A program made the position numbers and the translations under genes. DNA of 51,155 nucleotides from Parcubacteria group bacterium RIFCSPLOWO2_01_FULL_48_18 (lineage in GTDB: Bacteria; Patescibacteriota; Minisyncoccia; UBA6257; WO2-01-48-18). Positions 41,816 to 51,155 of the stretch are shown piece by piece (the stretch's first letter is position 1; each line of letters starts with the position of its first letter). The notes under the pieces are model-generated. The model did no database searches. It saw nothing but the letters and a program-made list of their open reading frames with translations, and was not told where the DNA came from. The stretch is from positions 1 to 51,155 of the forward strand of contig MHXH01000025.1 in NCBI GenBank assembly GCA_001824435.1, in the 5' to 3' direction.

Positions 41816-44113
41816 TCAAAATATCTTCTGAAATAGGTTTTTGAAGAAAGAAACAATCGCCTGCCACAGTCGCGAGAAAAAGCCGCGGCGCGGTTCAGGG
41901 GCCGGCGGTTGAATTTCTAATTCGGGTTCGGGTTTCAGTGCTGGGGGTTCAATTTGCAAAATTGTGGTAGTCGCCTCTGTGCTCGTAGTCATAGAAGACG
42001 TCGCCAAGGGTTGTATTTCAGGCTCCGGCTCTTCTGGCGGTATGGTATTTACTTTAAGCTGAATCGTATTTACCGACTCATTCCCTCCGGGATCTACCGC
42101 ACGAATGAGATAGTAATAGGTTGTTCCGGCAGTAAGCCTTGAATCTATCACCGCGGTCGAAGTTATGTTGTCAAAGACAACTTGTCCGAATTTTCCCTGC
42201 GTTTGCGATCGGTAGATTCTTACATGCCGGAAGTCGGTTGCGGGATTGGTCCACGAAAGCTTCACCTTTCCTCCTTCAAGCGCTACAGCTTTCTTATTGG
42301 TCGGGGCTTCAGGCGGAATAATATCAGCTGCAGAAATGATAGCGAATCGGGTAAGGTGTTTTACCCTTGCTTTGATTTCATTTTTCTCCTTATCTTTGGT
42401 GTGATTTTCTATTGTTTTCCATTCTCCTTCGTCTTCATCGTATGAAGCAGGAACAAGATCATCTTCCTTTACGCCATGAGTTTTTACGTCTTCGTCTTTG
42501 TACGGAAGGGTTATTTCAATTTCTTGCTGCAACTCCTGGACCTTTTGGCCGGCTTGATCCTGCAGAGTGATATCGTACACAGTGCTTATTACCTTTGCCT
42601 GGCGCTGGGAAGGCGCTTCGGTGGTTGGTGTTATTTCCACGGTAATGGTCGGGCTGGTCGGGACAGCGGCAGGAGGAACCACTACTCTTGCGGTATCCTG
42701 AAGTTCAATAACGATCTGCTCGGCAGACGATTTTGTAACGAGCACGGGTTGGGGCAGGGGTTCGGTACGCGCCTTCCTCAAAACAAGCTCAATGGATTCT
42801 GACGCTTGAGCAGTAACGGAAATAACTATTTCAAAAGAGCGGTACGGAAATCCGTCGATGTCTCTGGCAGCGCCAATGTGCCATCTCTCTCCGCGATCTA
42901 GAGCCATTTCAAATTTGCCGTCAAAACCTGCTTTCGCGGCGCGCGATCTTCCGCCTTCTGACCACGCCCAAACAAACGCATCAACCGGCTTGCCGTCTTC
43001 AAGTTTTGCCGCGCCGCGCACAACCGTCATTGTAGGAGAGGCATAAGAAACGGTCGTGGGCGCCGGTTGGCCGCCGGGACAGTTGTTTGAAATGGTAAAG
43101 TAATCGTCGTTTATGTCATAAATTTCGGTTATTCCCCAATAAGGTTTATTGTCTGCGTCATAAAAGTGCACCATGATGCCGGCCTTGCTCGTCTCGACAT
43201 TGGGCACGGTCCAAGAGTACGCGTTCGACCCGCGTTCGTAGGGAGTCTGGCCTGGCCCGCTGTTAAAAAACCAACCGGGCTGCGGCAGCGTATCGCGATC
43301 CTTATGAAACGTAAGCGTGATATGGTCAACGTCTGTTCCCTGATTCCAGCGAACCGTCACCTTGGTTCCCGGCGCAAAGCACTCGCCGCCGTTCGGATAA
43401 ACCAATTGCACATAGTTTGCGTACGAAAGCGTAGTGAATGCAAATTCTTTCACGTTTCCTTCGTTTCCGGCGCGATCTTTGGAAATTACCCGATAGTAAT
43501 ACTTTGTATTCGGAAGAAGGTTAGAAAGAGTGATGGCATGGTTTGTCCCGTACGCAGCGGTCCATGGAGAAGCATACTGGTAAACTTCTTGCGTATAAGC
43601 CGACGGCTGGAGCCCGAATTCAACTTTCGAAATTGCGGGCTCGTTGGTAGTCCAGCCAATCTGCGCTCCGGTCAAAAAAATCGGCCAGGCGGATACCCCG
43701 CTAAACGTGGGCGGCTTCGTGTCGCTTGCGCCGCAATCTGCTTTAATGGTGAAATCCTGATCAGAGACGTCTTCTCCGAGAATCTCGCCGGACGCATTCC
43801 GGGCAATGAGTTTCACGCGCACCCGGCTTGACTCAGTATTCGGCGCAACCCAGCTGTAACCCGTGTTCGTTCCGGGAAGATTTTCGGCAATTTTGGAATA
43901 ATTGGTGCCATCAGCAGTATATTCCAGAGAAAACTTGTCTATGCCGCTTATATCGGTATTCCAAAGTAACGTAATACTCGTTCCTCTCGAAACGCATTCT
44001 GCCGGCTGGGGTCCGAGTAAAGAAAGAAAAGCGGCATCTGCCGTAGAAATGCCGCTAAATAAAAAAATAGGTGCTGCAAGCAAACTGCCTGAAACGACGA
44101 ACAGCTTTTTCAT
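41816..44113 (-). CDS. secreted/anchored FN3-type surface protein, paralogue of the giant
   Basis: 765 residues. Signal peptide (about 1-27), Ig-like domain with AECVSRGTSITLLW, an FN3-like domain (about 130-230), a second Ig-like domain, then a module shared with the giant: carboxypeptidase-regulatory unit (DAFVWAWSEGGRSRAAKAG), ZU5-like region (VVVPPAAVPTS, YDITLQDQAG), RVKHLTRFAIISAADI and an FN3 (SWTNPATDFRHVRIYRS). A Thr/Pro/Glu linker leads to a basic, aromatic tail (FFSRLWQAIVSFFKNLF) that may insert into a membrane. It lacks the peptidoglycan-binding domains of the giant. Function is probably structural or adhesive. Confidence 0.85.
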   Translation of the reverse strand: MKKLFVVSGSLLAAPIFLFSGISTADAAFLSLLGPQPAECVSRGTSITLLWNTDISGIDKFSLEYTADGTNYSKIAENLPGTNTGYSWVAPNTESSRVRVKLIARNASGEILGEDVSDQDFTIKADCGASDTKPPTFSGVSAWPIFLTGAQIGWTTNEPAISKVEFGLQPSAYTQEVYQYASPWTAAYGTNHAITLSNLLPNTKYYYRVISKDRAGNEGNVKEFAFTTLSYANYVQLVYPNGGECFAPGTKVTVRWNQGTDVDHITLTFHKDRDTLPQPGWFFNSGPGQTPYERGSNAYSWTVPNVETSKAGIMVHFYDADNKPYWGITEIYDINDDYFTISNNCPGGQPAPTTVSYASPTMTVVRGAAKLEDGKPVDAFVWAWSEGGRSRAAKAGFDGKFEMALDRGERWHIGAARDIDGFPYRSFEIVISVTAQASESIELVLRKARTEPLPQPVLVTKSSAEQIVIELQDTARVVVPPAAVPTSPTITVEITPTTEAPSQRQAKVISTVYDITLQDQAGQKVQELQQEIEITLPYKDEDVKTHGVKEDDLVPASYDEDEGEWKTIENHTKDKEKNEIKARVKHLTRFAIISAADIIPPEAPTNKKAVALEGGKVKLSWTNPATDFRHVRIYRSQTQGKFGQVVFDNITSTAVIDSRLTAGTTYYYLIRAVDPGGNESVNTIQLKVNTIPPEEPEPEIQPLATSSMTTSTEATTTILQIEPPALKPEPELEIQPPAPEPRRGFFSRLWQAIVSFFKNLFQKIF

Positions 44114-44183
44114 GGGTATGCTATTGCGAATCCAAGCGACCTATGCATTATGGCGCCAAAGGTTCCTCATAGGAAGGAAATTC

Positions 44184-45395
44184 CTATCGATATACTTCCG
44201 GCGTTTGGCGAGGAACCGACGAAAACGGCAGACCAAATCCGCCGAGAAACGGAGAAAGATCAAACTCTTTGGCATCGGCTGGAGCATCAATCGCGATCGG
44301 CTGATTATGCTTGCTGAACGTAAGGGTGAGCGTGAAATTTTTAACCGGTTTGTCTTTAAGCAAGGCAGTGAGGTCCGGCTGAATTTGATAGAGATTGCTG
44401 TCTTTAGTCCCTACCCACAGATGCACCGAAACTTCCGGAAGTTTCCCCACTGCTTTTTCCGCCTCCGAGCGAATCGAGCTCACATCCGGCTTATTCGCTG
44501 AAGCTCCGGGCATGATCAAGTTTGAATAATCTGAGGCCAACTCGACCCATCCAACCAAGAAATCCACCAATGCTTGTTTATTCACCATTCGCTTCACATG
44601 ATATGTAGAAACGCCGTCAATGTCTTCCGCGCCGATTTTTTCAACACCGGTAAAGAACTTGGTCTTCGCAATAAGTTCGGAAACCTTCCCCGCTATTTCC
44701 TGAAATTGCTGAGTCTGCGTTGAATACACGCTCCGCGGCTGTTGGGGGGTGAGATATTGTTCAGCCTGTTGCCTCTGGTCAGTCGGGAGTAAGTCAAACT
44801 GCTTCTTCATCACTTCCAATTGTTTTTCTTGCGCCTCGCGGATTTTCTTCACATCAAAACTCCACCACGGTCCTACATATTGAAACGCCTCTGCTGGCAG
44901 TATCGGCGGCACGTCGGTAACTCTCGCATACAGCGCATCTCCAAGATTCTTTACCTCGCCTTTCACGGTCATTGAACCTTCTTCTCCGGTCGCAGTAAAA
45001 TGGAGGGTTGCTTGTGACTTTATATTTTTCGGGTCCGTGCGATCAAAATCTCCCTCCACTGCAACCAAAAGCTTTCCGCCAGCGGCAAAAAGACCGAGAG
45101 GCCCTTGCATTTGCATTTGCTGGCGCCCATAGTCATCAAACGAGGGACCCCCAAGCGGTTGCGAGGGTTTTGGAATTTCTGTTTCGAATGCCAGCCGCGT
45201 ATGAAGCGTTGTCGATTTAAATAAATTCTCAAACGCTGCATCCACCTTTTCCTCCGGATTCAGATAGAACGTAATGACATTACGCTGTGTCCAGCCGCCG
45301 ACTCCGACTATCGCAATTACGATCAATACCAAAATAATCGGCACGATTGCCGCAAAACCAGACCGCGCGTAGCGTATACTCAATATCATTTTCAT
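44184..45395 (-). CDS. membrane-anchored exoprotein, LolA/LppX-like by size and pattern
   Basis: 403 residues. One N-terminal helix (about 12-34), then a long extracytoplasmic domain of alternating strands with a Gln-rich central stretch (QQAEQYLTPQQPRSVYSTQT). VDGVSTYHVKRMV-type and YQIQPDLTALLKDKP-type segments recall LolA/LppX-fold proteins, but I claim only a resemblance. A TATAAT box lies 9 bases before the ATG. Function is unknown. Confidence 0.75.
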   Translation of the reverse strand: MKMILSIRYARSGFAAIVPIILVLIVIAIVGVGGWTQRNVITFYLNPEEKVDAAFENLFKSTTLHTRLAFETEIPKPSQPLGGPSFDDYGRQQMQMQGPLGLFAAGGKLLVAVEGDFDRTDPKNIKSQATLHFTATGEEGSMTVKGEVKNLGDALYARVTDVPPILPAEAFQYVGPWWSFDVKKIREAQEKQLEVMKKQFDLLPTDQRQQAEQYLTPQQPRSVYSTQTQQFQEIAGKVSELIAKTKFFTGVEKIGAEDIDGVSTYHVKRMVNKQALVDFLVGWVELASDYSNLIMPGASANKPDVSSIRSEAEKAVGKLPEVSVHLWVGTKDSNLYQIQPDLTALLKDKPVKNFTLTLTFSKHNQPIAIDAPADAKEFDLSPFLGGFGLPFSSVPRQTPEVYR

Positions 45396-45403
45396 TGCTT
45401 CTT

Positions 45404-45409
45404 ATTATA
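45404..45409 (-). promoter_or_regulatory. -10 box of the 403-aa gene
   Basis: TATAAT with a TGG just before it, 8 bases from the ATG. The -35 is not convincing. It implies a very short leader. Confidence 0.5.
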
Positions 45410-45474
45410 CCAAATGTGATAAGACACCGCAGCGTGCATGTGGATAAGTGAAGCTCCGCCGACAGGAGTCGGCG

Positions 45475-45578
45475 GCTTCTTTCGATTCGGCGCGGAGCGA
45501 AACCCCGCACCGAAAGCCCTTCGGGCTTAGCACCTTCATCCCCAGACAGGAGTCTGGGGCTTTCTGGTGCGGGGTAAA
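45475..45578. repeat. about 105-bp structured repeat, copy B
   Basis: It is the reverse complement of copy A (24976-25080). Outer CCCCGCACC/GGTGCGGGG enclose hairpins AAGCCC-TTCG-GGGCTT and CCCCAGAC-AGGA-GTCTGGGG. Just before it, CCGCCGAC-AGGA-GTCGGCGG forms a third hairpin with the same loop. Confidence 0.78.
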
Positions 45579-45601
45579 AAACGGCTCTGCTTAAAGATTT
45601 G

Positions 45602-45629
45602 AAACAAAACCCCCAAAAAACAGGGGGTA
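45602..45629 (-). terminator. ftsH terminator
   Basis: In the minus sense ACCCCC-TGTTTTTT-GGGGGT then TTTGTTT. It lies 147 bases after the ftsH stop. Between it and ftsH there are only CTCAGG/CCTGAG-type short inverted repeats (45656-45740). Confidence 0.65.
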
Positions 45630-45775
45630 TACATAACACACATGCCAGATGCATAAAGAAACCCTTCGACTCTCCCTCGATACTCTCGGGATCGCTCAGG
45701 CCGTTCAGGCTCTGAGAGCCCTCAGGCTCAAAAAGGTATTGTTTCGTAACCGCATTCATGCGGACGAAACAATAA

Positions 45776-47647
45776 CTATACTCTCGGTGCGAGCGGCTTT
45801 CCTGCGACAAGAAGTTCCACATCCTCGCGGCCCAGCGTTTCCCATTCGAGAAGCGCACTCGCCATTCGGTCAAGTAAATCTCTGTTCTCCTCAAGAACCG
45901 CCTTCGCTCGGCTATATGCTTCGTTCAAAATCTTCTGTACTTCTGTATCAACGTCCTCTGCCAGCCGTTCGGACACTTGATTACGCTGAGTAATTTCGCG
46001 GCCGAGAAAAATCTCTTGCTCTTTATCGCCGACGGCAATCGGACCGATTCGCTCGCTCATGCCGAATTGCGTTACCATTCGCCGGGCAAGCTCGGTTGCC
46101 TGCTGGATGTCCTGTGAAGCACCCGTCGTTACTTTCCCGGAGCCGAATACCATCTCTTCCGCGATCCTCCCGCCGTATGCCATGGCAAGACGGCCGAGAA
46201 TGAATTCTTTCGTATAATTATGGCGGTCTTCTTCCGGCAAAGAAAACGTGAGCCCGAGCGCGCGTCCGCGGGGAATAATCGTTACCTTATGAATAGGGTC
46301 AAGGCCGGGAATTTTAATACTCACTATAGCGTGTCCTGCCTCGTGATATGCAGTAAGACGCTTTTCCTCTCCGGAAAGGACCATGCTCTTTCGTTCAGGA
46401 CCGAGCATGACTTTATCTTTTGCGTCTTCCAGGTCTTTCGTATCAACTTTATCCTTGTTGCGCCTAACAGCCAAGATCGCGGCTTCGTTTATGATATTGG
46501 CCAGTTCTGCACCCGCAAGGCCTGGCGTACCCCTTGCGATCCTTTTCAGATCCGTATCCTCGGCAAGAGGAATTTTTCGGGCGTGCACGCGAAGAATCTG
46601 TTCTCTGCCATTAACATCCGGCATATCAACCACAACTTGCCGGTCAAATCTTCCGGGCCGCAGCAATGCCGGATCAAGAATATCCGGCCGGTTCGTCGCC
46701 GCGATCAGGATGACCCCTTCGTTAGACTCGAATCCATCCATTTCGACGAGCAGCTGATTAAGCGTCTGCTCGCGTTCATCGTGTCCGCCGCCAAGCCCTG
46801 CCCCGCGATGCCGACCGACCGCGTCAATTTCATCAATAAAGATAATGCTGGGGGGGTGGGCTTTCCCTTGCTCAAACAAATCGCGCACGCGAGAAGCGCC
46901 GACGCCGACATACATTTCCACGAAGTCAGAGCCGGACATGTAAAAGAACTGTCGCCCCGCTTCTCCGGCCACGGCCCTTGCAAGCAAGGTTTTGCCAGTA
47001 CCCGGAGGCCCTACCAACAAAACGCCCTTGGGAACTCGACCGCCAAGGCGGCTGAATTTGGCAGGATCTTTAAGGAATGCGATTACCTCTTGAAGTTCCT
47101 CTTTTGCCTCTTCGCATCCTGCCACATCTTGAAACGTCACTTTCGGGATTTCGGCTCCGGCCTGAACGCGTATTCCTTTCTTCAAGAATTGATTCATTCT
47201 CGCCTGTTGTTGTCCGCCGACTAATCTAAGCATGAAAAACACCAGGGCAAAGAAAAGCAGCCACGGCAGATACGATAACATAATCGAGAAACGCGACGGC
47301 GGCAATTTTTGAGTTTCAATATCCGTGACGCCTGCGGCAACTGTCTGGTTATATATGGCAACCCCTATTTCTTTCGGCACGTAGAGAATTCTTCCCTGTT
47401 TTCCGCCGGTCTCATGCCACTGCATCTCATAACCGCCATCGTATTTTTCTTTCAAGATTAGCTGCGTTACGCGCTTGTCGGTAAGCGCCTGATAGTACGG
47501 CTGGAGGGTTTTAACTTCAAGGGCCGGTTCTTTTTGCTCCTCATTTTTTCCTGCAGGTATTACAAATTGAGCTATCGCTGCTCCGATAAGCACCCAGAAC
47601 AGAAGATTGACGATTATACGAAACAGCGAAGCCCGTTTTCTGTCCAT
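45776..47647 (-). CDS. ftsH: ATP-dependent zinc metalloprotease FtsH
   Basis: 623 residues. Two membrane helices (about 8-28 and 120-140) flank a small extracytoplasmic domain. The AAA+ module has Walker A GPPGTGKT (213-220), Walker [12 protein letters not shown] and the SRH. The zinc motif HEAGH is at 435-439. It degrades misfolded membrane and regulatory proteins as a hexamer. It has its own promoter (below) and an AAAGG ribosome site 5 bases from ATG. Confidence 0.97.
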   Translation of the reverse strand: MDRKRASLFRIIVNLLFWVLIGAAIAQFVIPAGKNEEQKEPALEVKTLQPYYQALTDKRVTQLILKEKYDGGYEMQWHETGGKQGRILYVPKEIGVAIYNQTVAAGVTDIETQKLPPSRFSIMLSYLPWLLFFALVFFMLRLVGGQQQARMNQFLKKGIRVQAGAEIPKVTFQDVAGCEEAKEELQEVIAFLKDPAKFSRLGGRVPKGVLLVGPPGTGKTLLARAVAGEAGRQFFYMSGSDFVEMYVGVGASRVRDLFEQGKAHPPSIIFIDEIDAVGRHRGAGLGGGHDEREQTLNQLLVEMDGFESNEGVILIAATNRPDILDPALLRPGRFDRQVVVDMPDVNGREQILRVHARKIPLAEDTDLKRIARGTPGLAGAELANIINEAAILAVRRNKDKVDTKDLEDAKDKVMLGPERKSMVLSGEEKRLTAYHEAGHAIVSIKIPGLDPIHKVTIIPRGRALGLTFSLPEEDRHNYTKEFILGRLAMAYGGRIAEEMVFGSGKVTTGASQDIQQATELARRMVTQFGMSERIGPIAVGDKEQEIFLGREITQRNQVSERLAEDVDTEVQKILNEAYSRAKAVLEENRDLLDRMASALLEWETLGREDVELLVAGKPLAPRV

Positions 47648-47679
47648 ACAGCCTTTCTCCCTATCAACGATCTATTTTG

Positions 47680-47708
47680 AGTATGAAGCAGGGAAAGAAA
47701 AATGTCAA
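47680..47708 (-). promoter_or_regulatory. ftsH promoter
   Basis: -35 TTGACA (47708-47703), 17-bp spacer, -10 CATACT (47685-47680), 33 bases upstream of the ftsH start. Confidence 0.7.
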
Positions 47709-47742
47709 AATCAGCGGGACTTGCAAACGAGAAACGAAAAGC

Positions 47743-50700
47743 TCAAGGCGAAAGAGCGTCTTGAACGGTTATGCCGAATGTTTTCTCATTCGTTCTTCCT
47801 TTCGCGTCGCTTATCCTGACTATAAACGTCGCGGTAGTGCTCGCAGACGGAATTCCTGAAATGACTCCCAGTGACGCCTCCAAAGACAACCCTAAAGGCA
47901 AAGAACCGGAGGCAACATCCCATGTGTACGGCCCCACTCCCCCGCTTGCAGCAAGCACGGCACTATACGCGCTACCGGAGGTCGCATTGAAAAGTTGAGC
48001 CGTCGTGATGACCAACGGATCATATATGGAAAGAGAGAGAGCTCTTGTGCTTGCCGTAGACCGGCTGTCAGTCAGCTGCAGGACAAAACTGAATGTTCCG
48101 GAAACTACTGGAATTCCTGAAATAACTCCGGAAGGGCTTACCGACAATCCCTGCGGCAGGTTGCCGGAACTAATACCCCAAGTATAAGCCGGCACTCCCC
48201 CGCTTCCGGAAAGAACGGCCCCGTATAAAATACCGCTGGTTCCGTCAGGAAGCAATGCGGCTTCAATCACGAGCGGAAGTGCGCGTATTTCAATCGCAAC
48301 TGTTTTTGTCTCGCTGGCGCCGGCCGCATCTTTAACCCTGAGGCTAAAATCAGATATGCCGGAGCGCGTCGGAGTACCTGATATTTCGGTGACAGAACTA
48401 AATGGGGAATAAAAGCGCAATCCCTCTGGCAACGCTCCGGTTTCAAGTTCCCACACATACGGCGACATTCCCCCTCGCGCGGCAAGCACGAATCCGTAAG
48501 GACTTCCTACGGTGCCCGGCGGAAACAGCACCGTCGCGATCGTCATCGGTTCTCTCATATCAATGGTAAAAGAGCTTGTTCTCTCACTGCCAATATTGTC
48601 GGTAACCGTCACCGCAAAAGAAAATGTTCCTGCGCTTACCGGCGTGCCGGAAATAACTCCTGTCGACTCGTCAAGAGTCAAACCGTCAGGCAATGTTCCC
48701 GAAGCAATGCTCCATGTAAAGGGAGGATATTTACCGGTAGCGGAAAGCGCTTTGCGGTAGACGTTTGCGATAATGCCGCTGGGCGTACTGGTAGTAGTAA
48801 TAACGGGCGGCTCAGAAACAAAGGTCGGCGGCAAAAAAGAAGATGGGACCGGCTGAGAACCTGCTGATGTGGCTGTCGGAGAAAACGGAAGGATCGGCGC
48901 TAACGGAGACAAAGGAGATTGGGGGTTGAACGGCGAAAGAGGAGAAGTAGGAGAGAGCACGGGAAGAGGAGAAAACGGCGCAAGCGCGTCGGGAGAAGGT
49001 AACCGGGAAACCGGCGAAGAGGTCGCGCCAGCGCCAACCGCGGCGCCGCTTCCAAATGCCGCGTCAACGGCGCCGGTTACGAGAGACCGTTTTTCAATAA
49101 TCCACGCATCCGTCAACTTGCTGCCACCGACATAGATACCGGCTAAATCCGAAAAAAGGATATTAGGAGCGGCGATAGAAGATTCAACAATACCGCGTCT
49201 TCCAAATTTGGTATCAAAAGCGCCGGTCGCGAGCGTTCGCTTCTCAATGCGGCTGCGCGCGCTTGTATTGGAGCTGCCGCCGATATAAAAATGGTTAGAA
49301 TCAAAGCTAATGGCATCTGCCGCATTGGCTTCTCCTGTTTCAGTCGCAATAACGCCGCCTTTTCCGAATGCAGGGTCAAGTCCGCCATCTGCCGCATAGC
49401 GCTTCTCGATCCGCCAGCTGTTATTCGCGCCTCCGACGGCGAAGAGATTTCCGGAATGTATCGCCATCGCATGAATCGATGATCCGGCCCCAAAATCTAC
49501 ATTCAAAGGGTCTGCTTCGCGAACAATGCCGCTCTTACCAAAACCTTGATCCAGCACGCCGGTTGATGCAAACCGCTTTTCAATACGCCATGGCGTGCCA
49601 TAATCACTTCCTCCAATATACAGGTAAGGACCGTCGACAATGATTGCAAAATCGATATTTGCATCCTGAGGATATCGCACGGTCGCATCTGACACAACCG
49701 ATCCGCCTGCGCCAAATGAAAAATCAGGCATACCGTTTAGAAGCAGCCGTTTTTCAATGCGCCAATTAAAATAACTGTCATAACCGGCAATATATATGAA
49801 GGTCGAATCAATCGTCATTGCCTTTGGTATCATGGTTTTTTCGTCTCCGGTGATAGCCCCTTTATTGCCGAAATTGCCATCCCGTTCGCCGGTGGCAATG
49901 GATCGCTTCTCAGTGCGCCATTTATGCGTAGGGCTATTGTCGCTTCCGACAACGTAGATGGAGGCCGCATCAACTGCAATTGACATATCGTCAGGAGGAC
50001 TGAAGAGATAGCCGTCCGCGGTTACAACGCCGTCAATGCCAAACACTTTTTCCAACACCCCGTTTGTAAGAGAACGTTTTTCTATTCTCCAGCGATTGCC
50101 GCTGTCACGCCCCACAAGATACATATGCGCGCCGTCGCGGACGGCGGCATATATGTTTTGGCCGCGAGTGGCCGGCGGAAGATCTTGCGGTTGAGGCGCG
50201 GCTTGTCGAGGGGGCGGCGGCATAAACTGAAATCGCGGCGCTGGTTGCTGCTGGCGCCGAAGCAGTTCCAGCTGATTTTCGAGATCAAGTCTTAACAAAT
50301 CGCTTGATGCCGTCTTGCTCTTGCTTTCAACGCTCAAGGCATACTCCACGCATTCACGCCTGAAATAACTTGCTCCACCGCAGTAATATTTCTGGAGCGC
50401 GATTCTGTCTTTTTTCCCGATCACGTCGGCTCGGCCCAACGCTTCAGAGCCGTCAGCGCCGAGTTCTTCTAAATAATACGCCGCCATTAACACTGCGTCA
50501 TTCAAATCCCACGGATTTTTGACGGATTCACCCTTTCCCCGAAGAAGCAACCACCATGTATTCGGCTCAAACTGGGTAAACCCCATCGCGCACGTTGAAG
50601 AAATCGGGATATTGCCCTTGTCGGCATTTCCTCGTTCATCGACAAACCCTAATCGCTTCAAAATGTCATCGAAAAATCGCGCATTGATATATTCTTTTTT

Positions 50701-51006
50701 GCAGTCGTGGCGTTTCCAGTTGCGGCAATCTTGGGTATTGCGATTCGCGCACAGCGCCCCCCACTGCGCATCGGTTTTCCCCAAATTCCTTCCGAATCCG
50801 GTTTCTTGCCCCAAGAGGCCGTACAGCAGGGCGGCGCGCACCCCGGTTTTCTTCGAAGCCGCGGTTACTGCTTTCGTAATTTCTTCGACGGTCGGCGGAC
50901 GGAGAGAAAATATCTTAGCCGCATTAAGTTTAGGCAGGAAAAAAAACAAAAAAACCGCGGCAAAAAGCGATCCGATTATTATATCTCTCAAAAATCTTCC
51001 CTTCAT
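47743..51006 (-). CDS. exported lysozyme-fold / delta-60-like repeat / Ig-repeat protein
   Basis: 1087 residues. An N-terminal membrane helix (about 8-28) is followed by a lysozyme-like domain (35-230) with GLLGQETGFGRNLG (likely catalytic Glu) and AMGFTQFEPNTWW, as in lytic transglycosylases. A Gln/Pro linker follows. Then come about seven beta repeats (290-640) of the W-RIEKR...G-FG--G type, like delta-60 repeats of propeller-like proteins. A Ser/Pro linker (SPLSPFNPQSPLSPLAP) leads to four putative Ig domains (700-1085), each with GLPxGL...G-ISGTP. It probably cleaves or remodels peptidoglycan while displaying adhesive repeats. The catalytic assignment is by motif only. Confidence 0.82.
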   Translation of the reverse strand: MKGRFLRDIIIGSLFAAVFLFFFLPKLNAAKIFSLRPPTVEEITKAVTAASKKTGVRAALLYGLLGQETGFGRNLGKTDAQWGALCANRNTQDCRNWKRHDCKKEYINARFFDDILKRLGFVDERGNADKGNIPISSTCAMGFTQFEPNTWWLLLRGKGESVKNPWDLNDAVLMAAYYLEELGADGSEALGRADVIGKKDRIALQKYYCGGASYFRRECVEYALSVESKSKTASSDLLRLDLENQLELLRRQQQPAPRFQFMPPPPRQAAPQPQDLPPATRGQNIYAAVRDGAHMYLVGRDSGNRWRIEKRSLTNGVLEKVFGIDGVVTADGYLFSPPDDMSIAVDAASIYVVGSDNSPTHKWRTEKRSIATGERDGNFGNKGAITGDEKTMIPKAMTIDSTFIYIAGYDSYFNWRIEKRLLLNGMPDFSFGAGGSVVSDATVRYPQDANIDFAIIVDGPYLYIGGSDYGTPWRIEKRFASTGVLDQGFGKSGIVREADPLNVDFGAGSSIHAMAIHSGNLFAVGGANNSWRIEKRYAADGGLDPAFGKGGVIATETGEANAADAISFDSNHFYIGGSSNTSARSRIEKRTLATGAFDTKFGRRGIVESSIAAPNILFSDLAGIYVGGSKLTDAWIIEKRSLVTGAVDAAFGSGAAVGAGATSSPVSRLPSPDALAPFSPLPVLSPTSPLSPFNPQSPLSPLAPILPFSPTATSAGSQPVPSSFLPPTFVSEPPVITTTSTPSGIIANVYRKALSATGKYPPFTWSIASGTLPDGLTLDESTGVISGTPVSAGTFSFAVTVTDNIGSERTSSFTIDMREPMTIATVLFPPGTVGSPYGFVLAARGGMSPYVWELETGALPEGLRFYSPFSSVTEISGTPTRSGISDFSLRVKDAAGASETKTVAIEIRALPLVIEAALLPDGTSGILYGAVLSGSGGVPAYTWGISSGNLPQGLSVSPSGVISGIPVVSGTFSFVLQLTDSRSTASTRALSLSIYDPLVITTAQLFNATSGSAYSAVLAASGGVGPYTWDVASGSLPLGLSLEASLGVISGIPSASTTATFIVRISDAKGRTNEKTFGITVQDALSP

Positions 51007-51070
51007 ATTAGTACGCCCTCACCGAGCCTTTACTCCATATCTACTCACAACTCCGAAAGTGCATCAGTAT

Positions 51071-51121
51071 CATGCCAAAAAGCAAAGAGCTTTTGGCGGT
51101 TTTTGAGGCCGTTTTGGCATG
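51071..51121. repeat. nested inverted repeat at the right edge
   Basis: CATGCCAAAA (51071-51080) and TTTTGGCATG (51112-51121) are exact complements. An inner GCCAAAA..TTTTGGC hairpin followed by TTTTT resembles a plus-strand terminator. No gene is seen in 51007-51155. Confidence 0.65.
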
Positions 51122-51155
51122 GTTCGAGCACTCAATTTTGCCAAGCGTCTTACGC

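Noticed and set aside
47743-51006. Phage endolysin or tail protein
   Set aside because: There are no other phage genes nearby, and the membrane anchor plus Ig and delta-60-like repeats fit a cellular exoprotein.

Overview
The window looks like a chromosomal segment of a bacterium of the Candidate Phyla Radiation (Patescibacteria), most probably Parcubacteria-like. This is an inference from gene content: a compact dcw fragment, an F-type ATP synthase operon with short subunits, a DUF5674 gene, very large surface proteins, and many short palindromes and simple repeats between genes. TGA acts as a stop and Trp is TGG, so the standard bacterial code applies. Nearly every gene is on the minus strand. 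The exceptions are one small plus-strand gene near 15.0 kb and a possible gene end at the left edge.

Layout, left to right. 0.2-7.2 kb: a two-gene unit with a propeller/coiled-coil/AAA+ protein whose Walker motifs are altered, followed by a transglutaminase + VWA protein. 7.3-8.4 kb: a 5'-truncated HAD phosphatase, then a tRNA-Glu(CTC) sitting between two halves of another tRNA, with palindromes. 8.4-13.4 kb: mraZ-rsmH-ftsL-like-ftsI-murF, with a MraZ operator and promoter in front. 13.6-16.9 kb: a Cys/Met-metabolism PLP enzyme, a small plus-strand gene and a NERD protein. 16.8-22.1 kb: a cassette FecR-like / DUF2207 / LemA / FecR-like, bracketed by 35-bp direct repeats. 22.1-22.3 kb: tRNA-Val(CAC), again between two halves of another tRNA. 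22.5-23.7 kb: rplJ-rplL with an L10 leader, attenuator and promoter. 23.7-28.0 kb: small hypothetical genes, pcm, DUF5674, a broken GIY-YIG gene and structured repeats. 28.0-32.8 kb: atpZ-B-E-[toxin-antitoxin]-F-orf-H-A, with gamma, beta and epsilon missing. 32.9-45.4 kb: secreted and surface proteins (218, 2616, 765 and 403 aa), with a dead gene fragment between the two related giants. 45.8-51.0 kb: ftsH and a lysozyme-fold / delta-60-like / Ig-repeat exoprotein.

How the genes work together. The dcw genes make and regulate septal peptidoglycan. rplJ-rplL supply the ribosomal stalk and are feedback-controlled by the L10 leader. The atp operon gives F0, the stator and alpha, but not a complete F1. 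FtsH provides membrane proteolysis, and the large exported proteins probably build or remodel the cell surface and mediate contact. The AAA+/VWA-transglutaminase pair looks like a dedicated ATPase-adaptor module of unknown substrate. The least ordinary features are the two nested tRNA arrangements followed by the same small hairpin repeat, the altered AAA+ site, and the toxin-antitoxin pair embedded in the atp operon.
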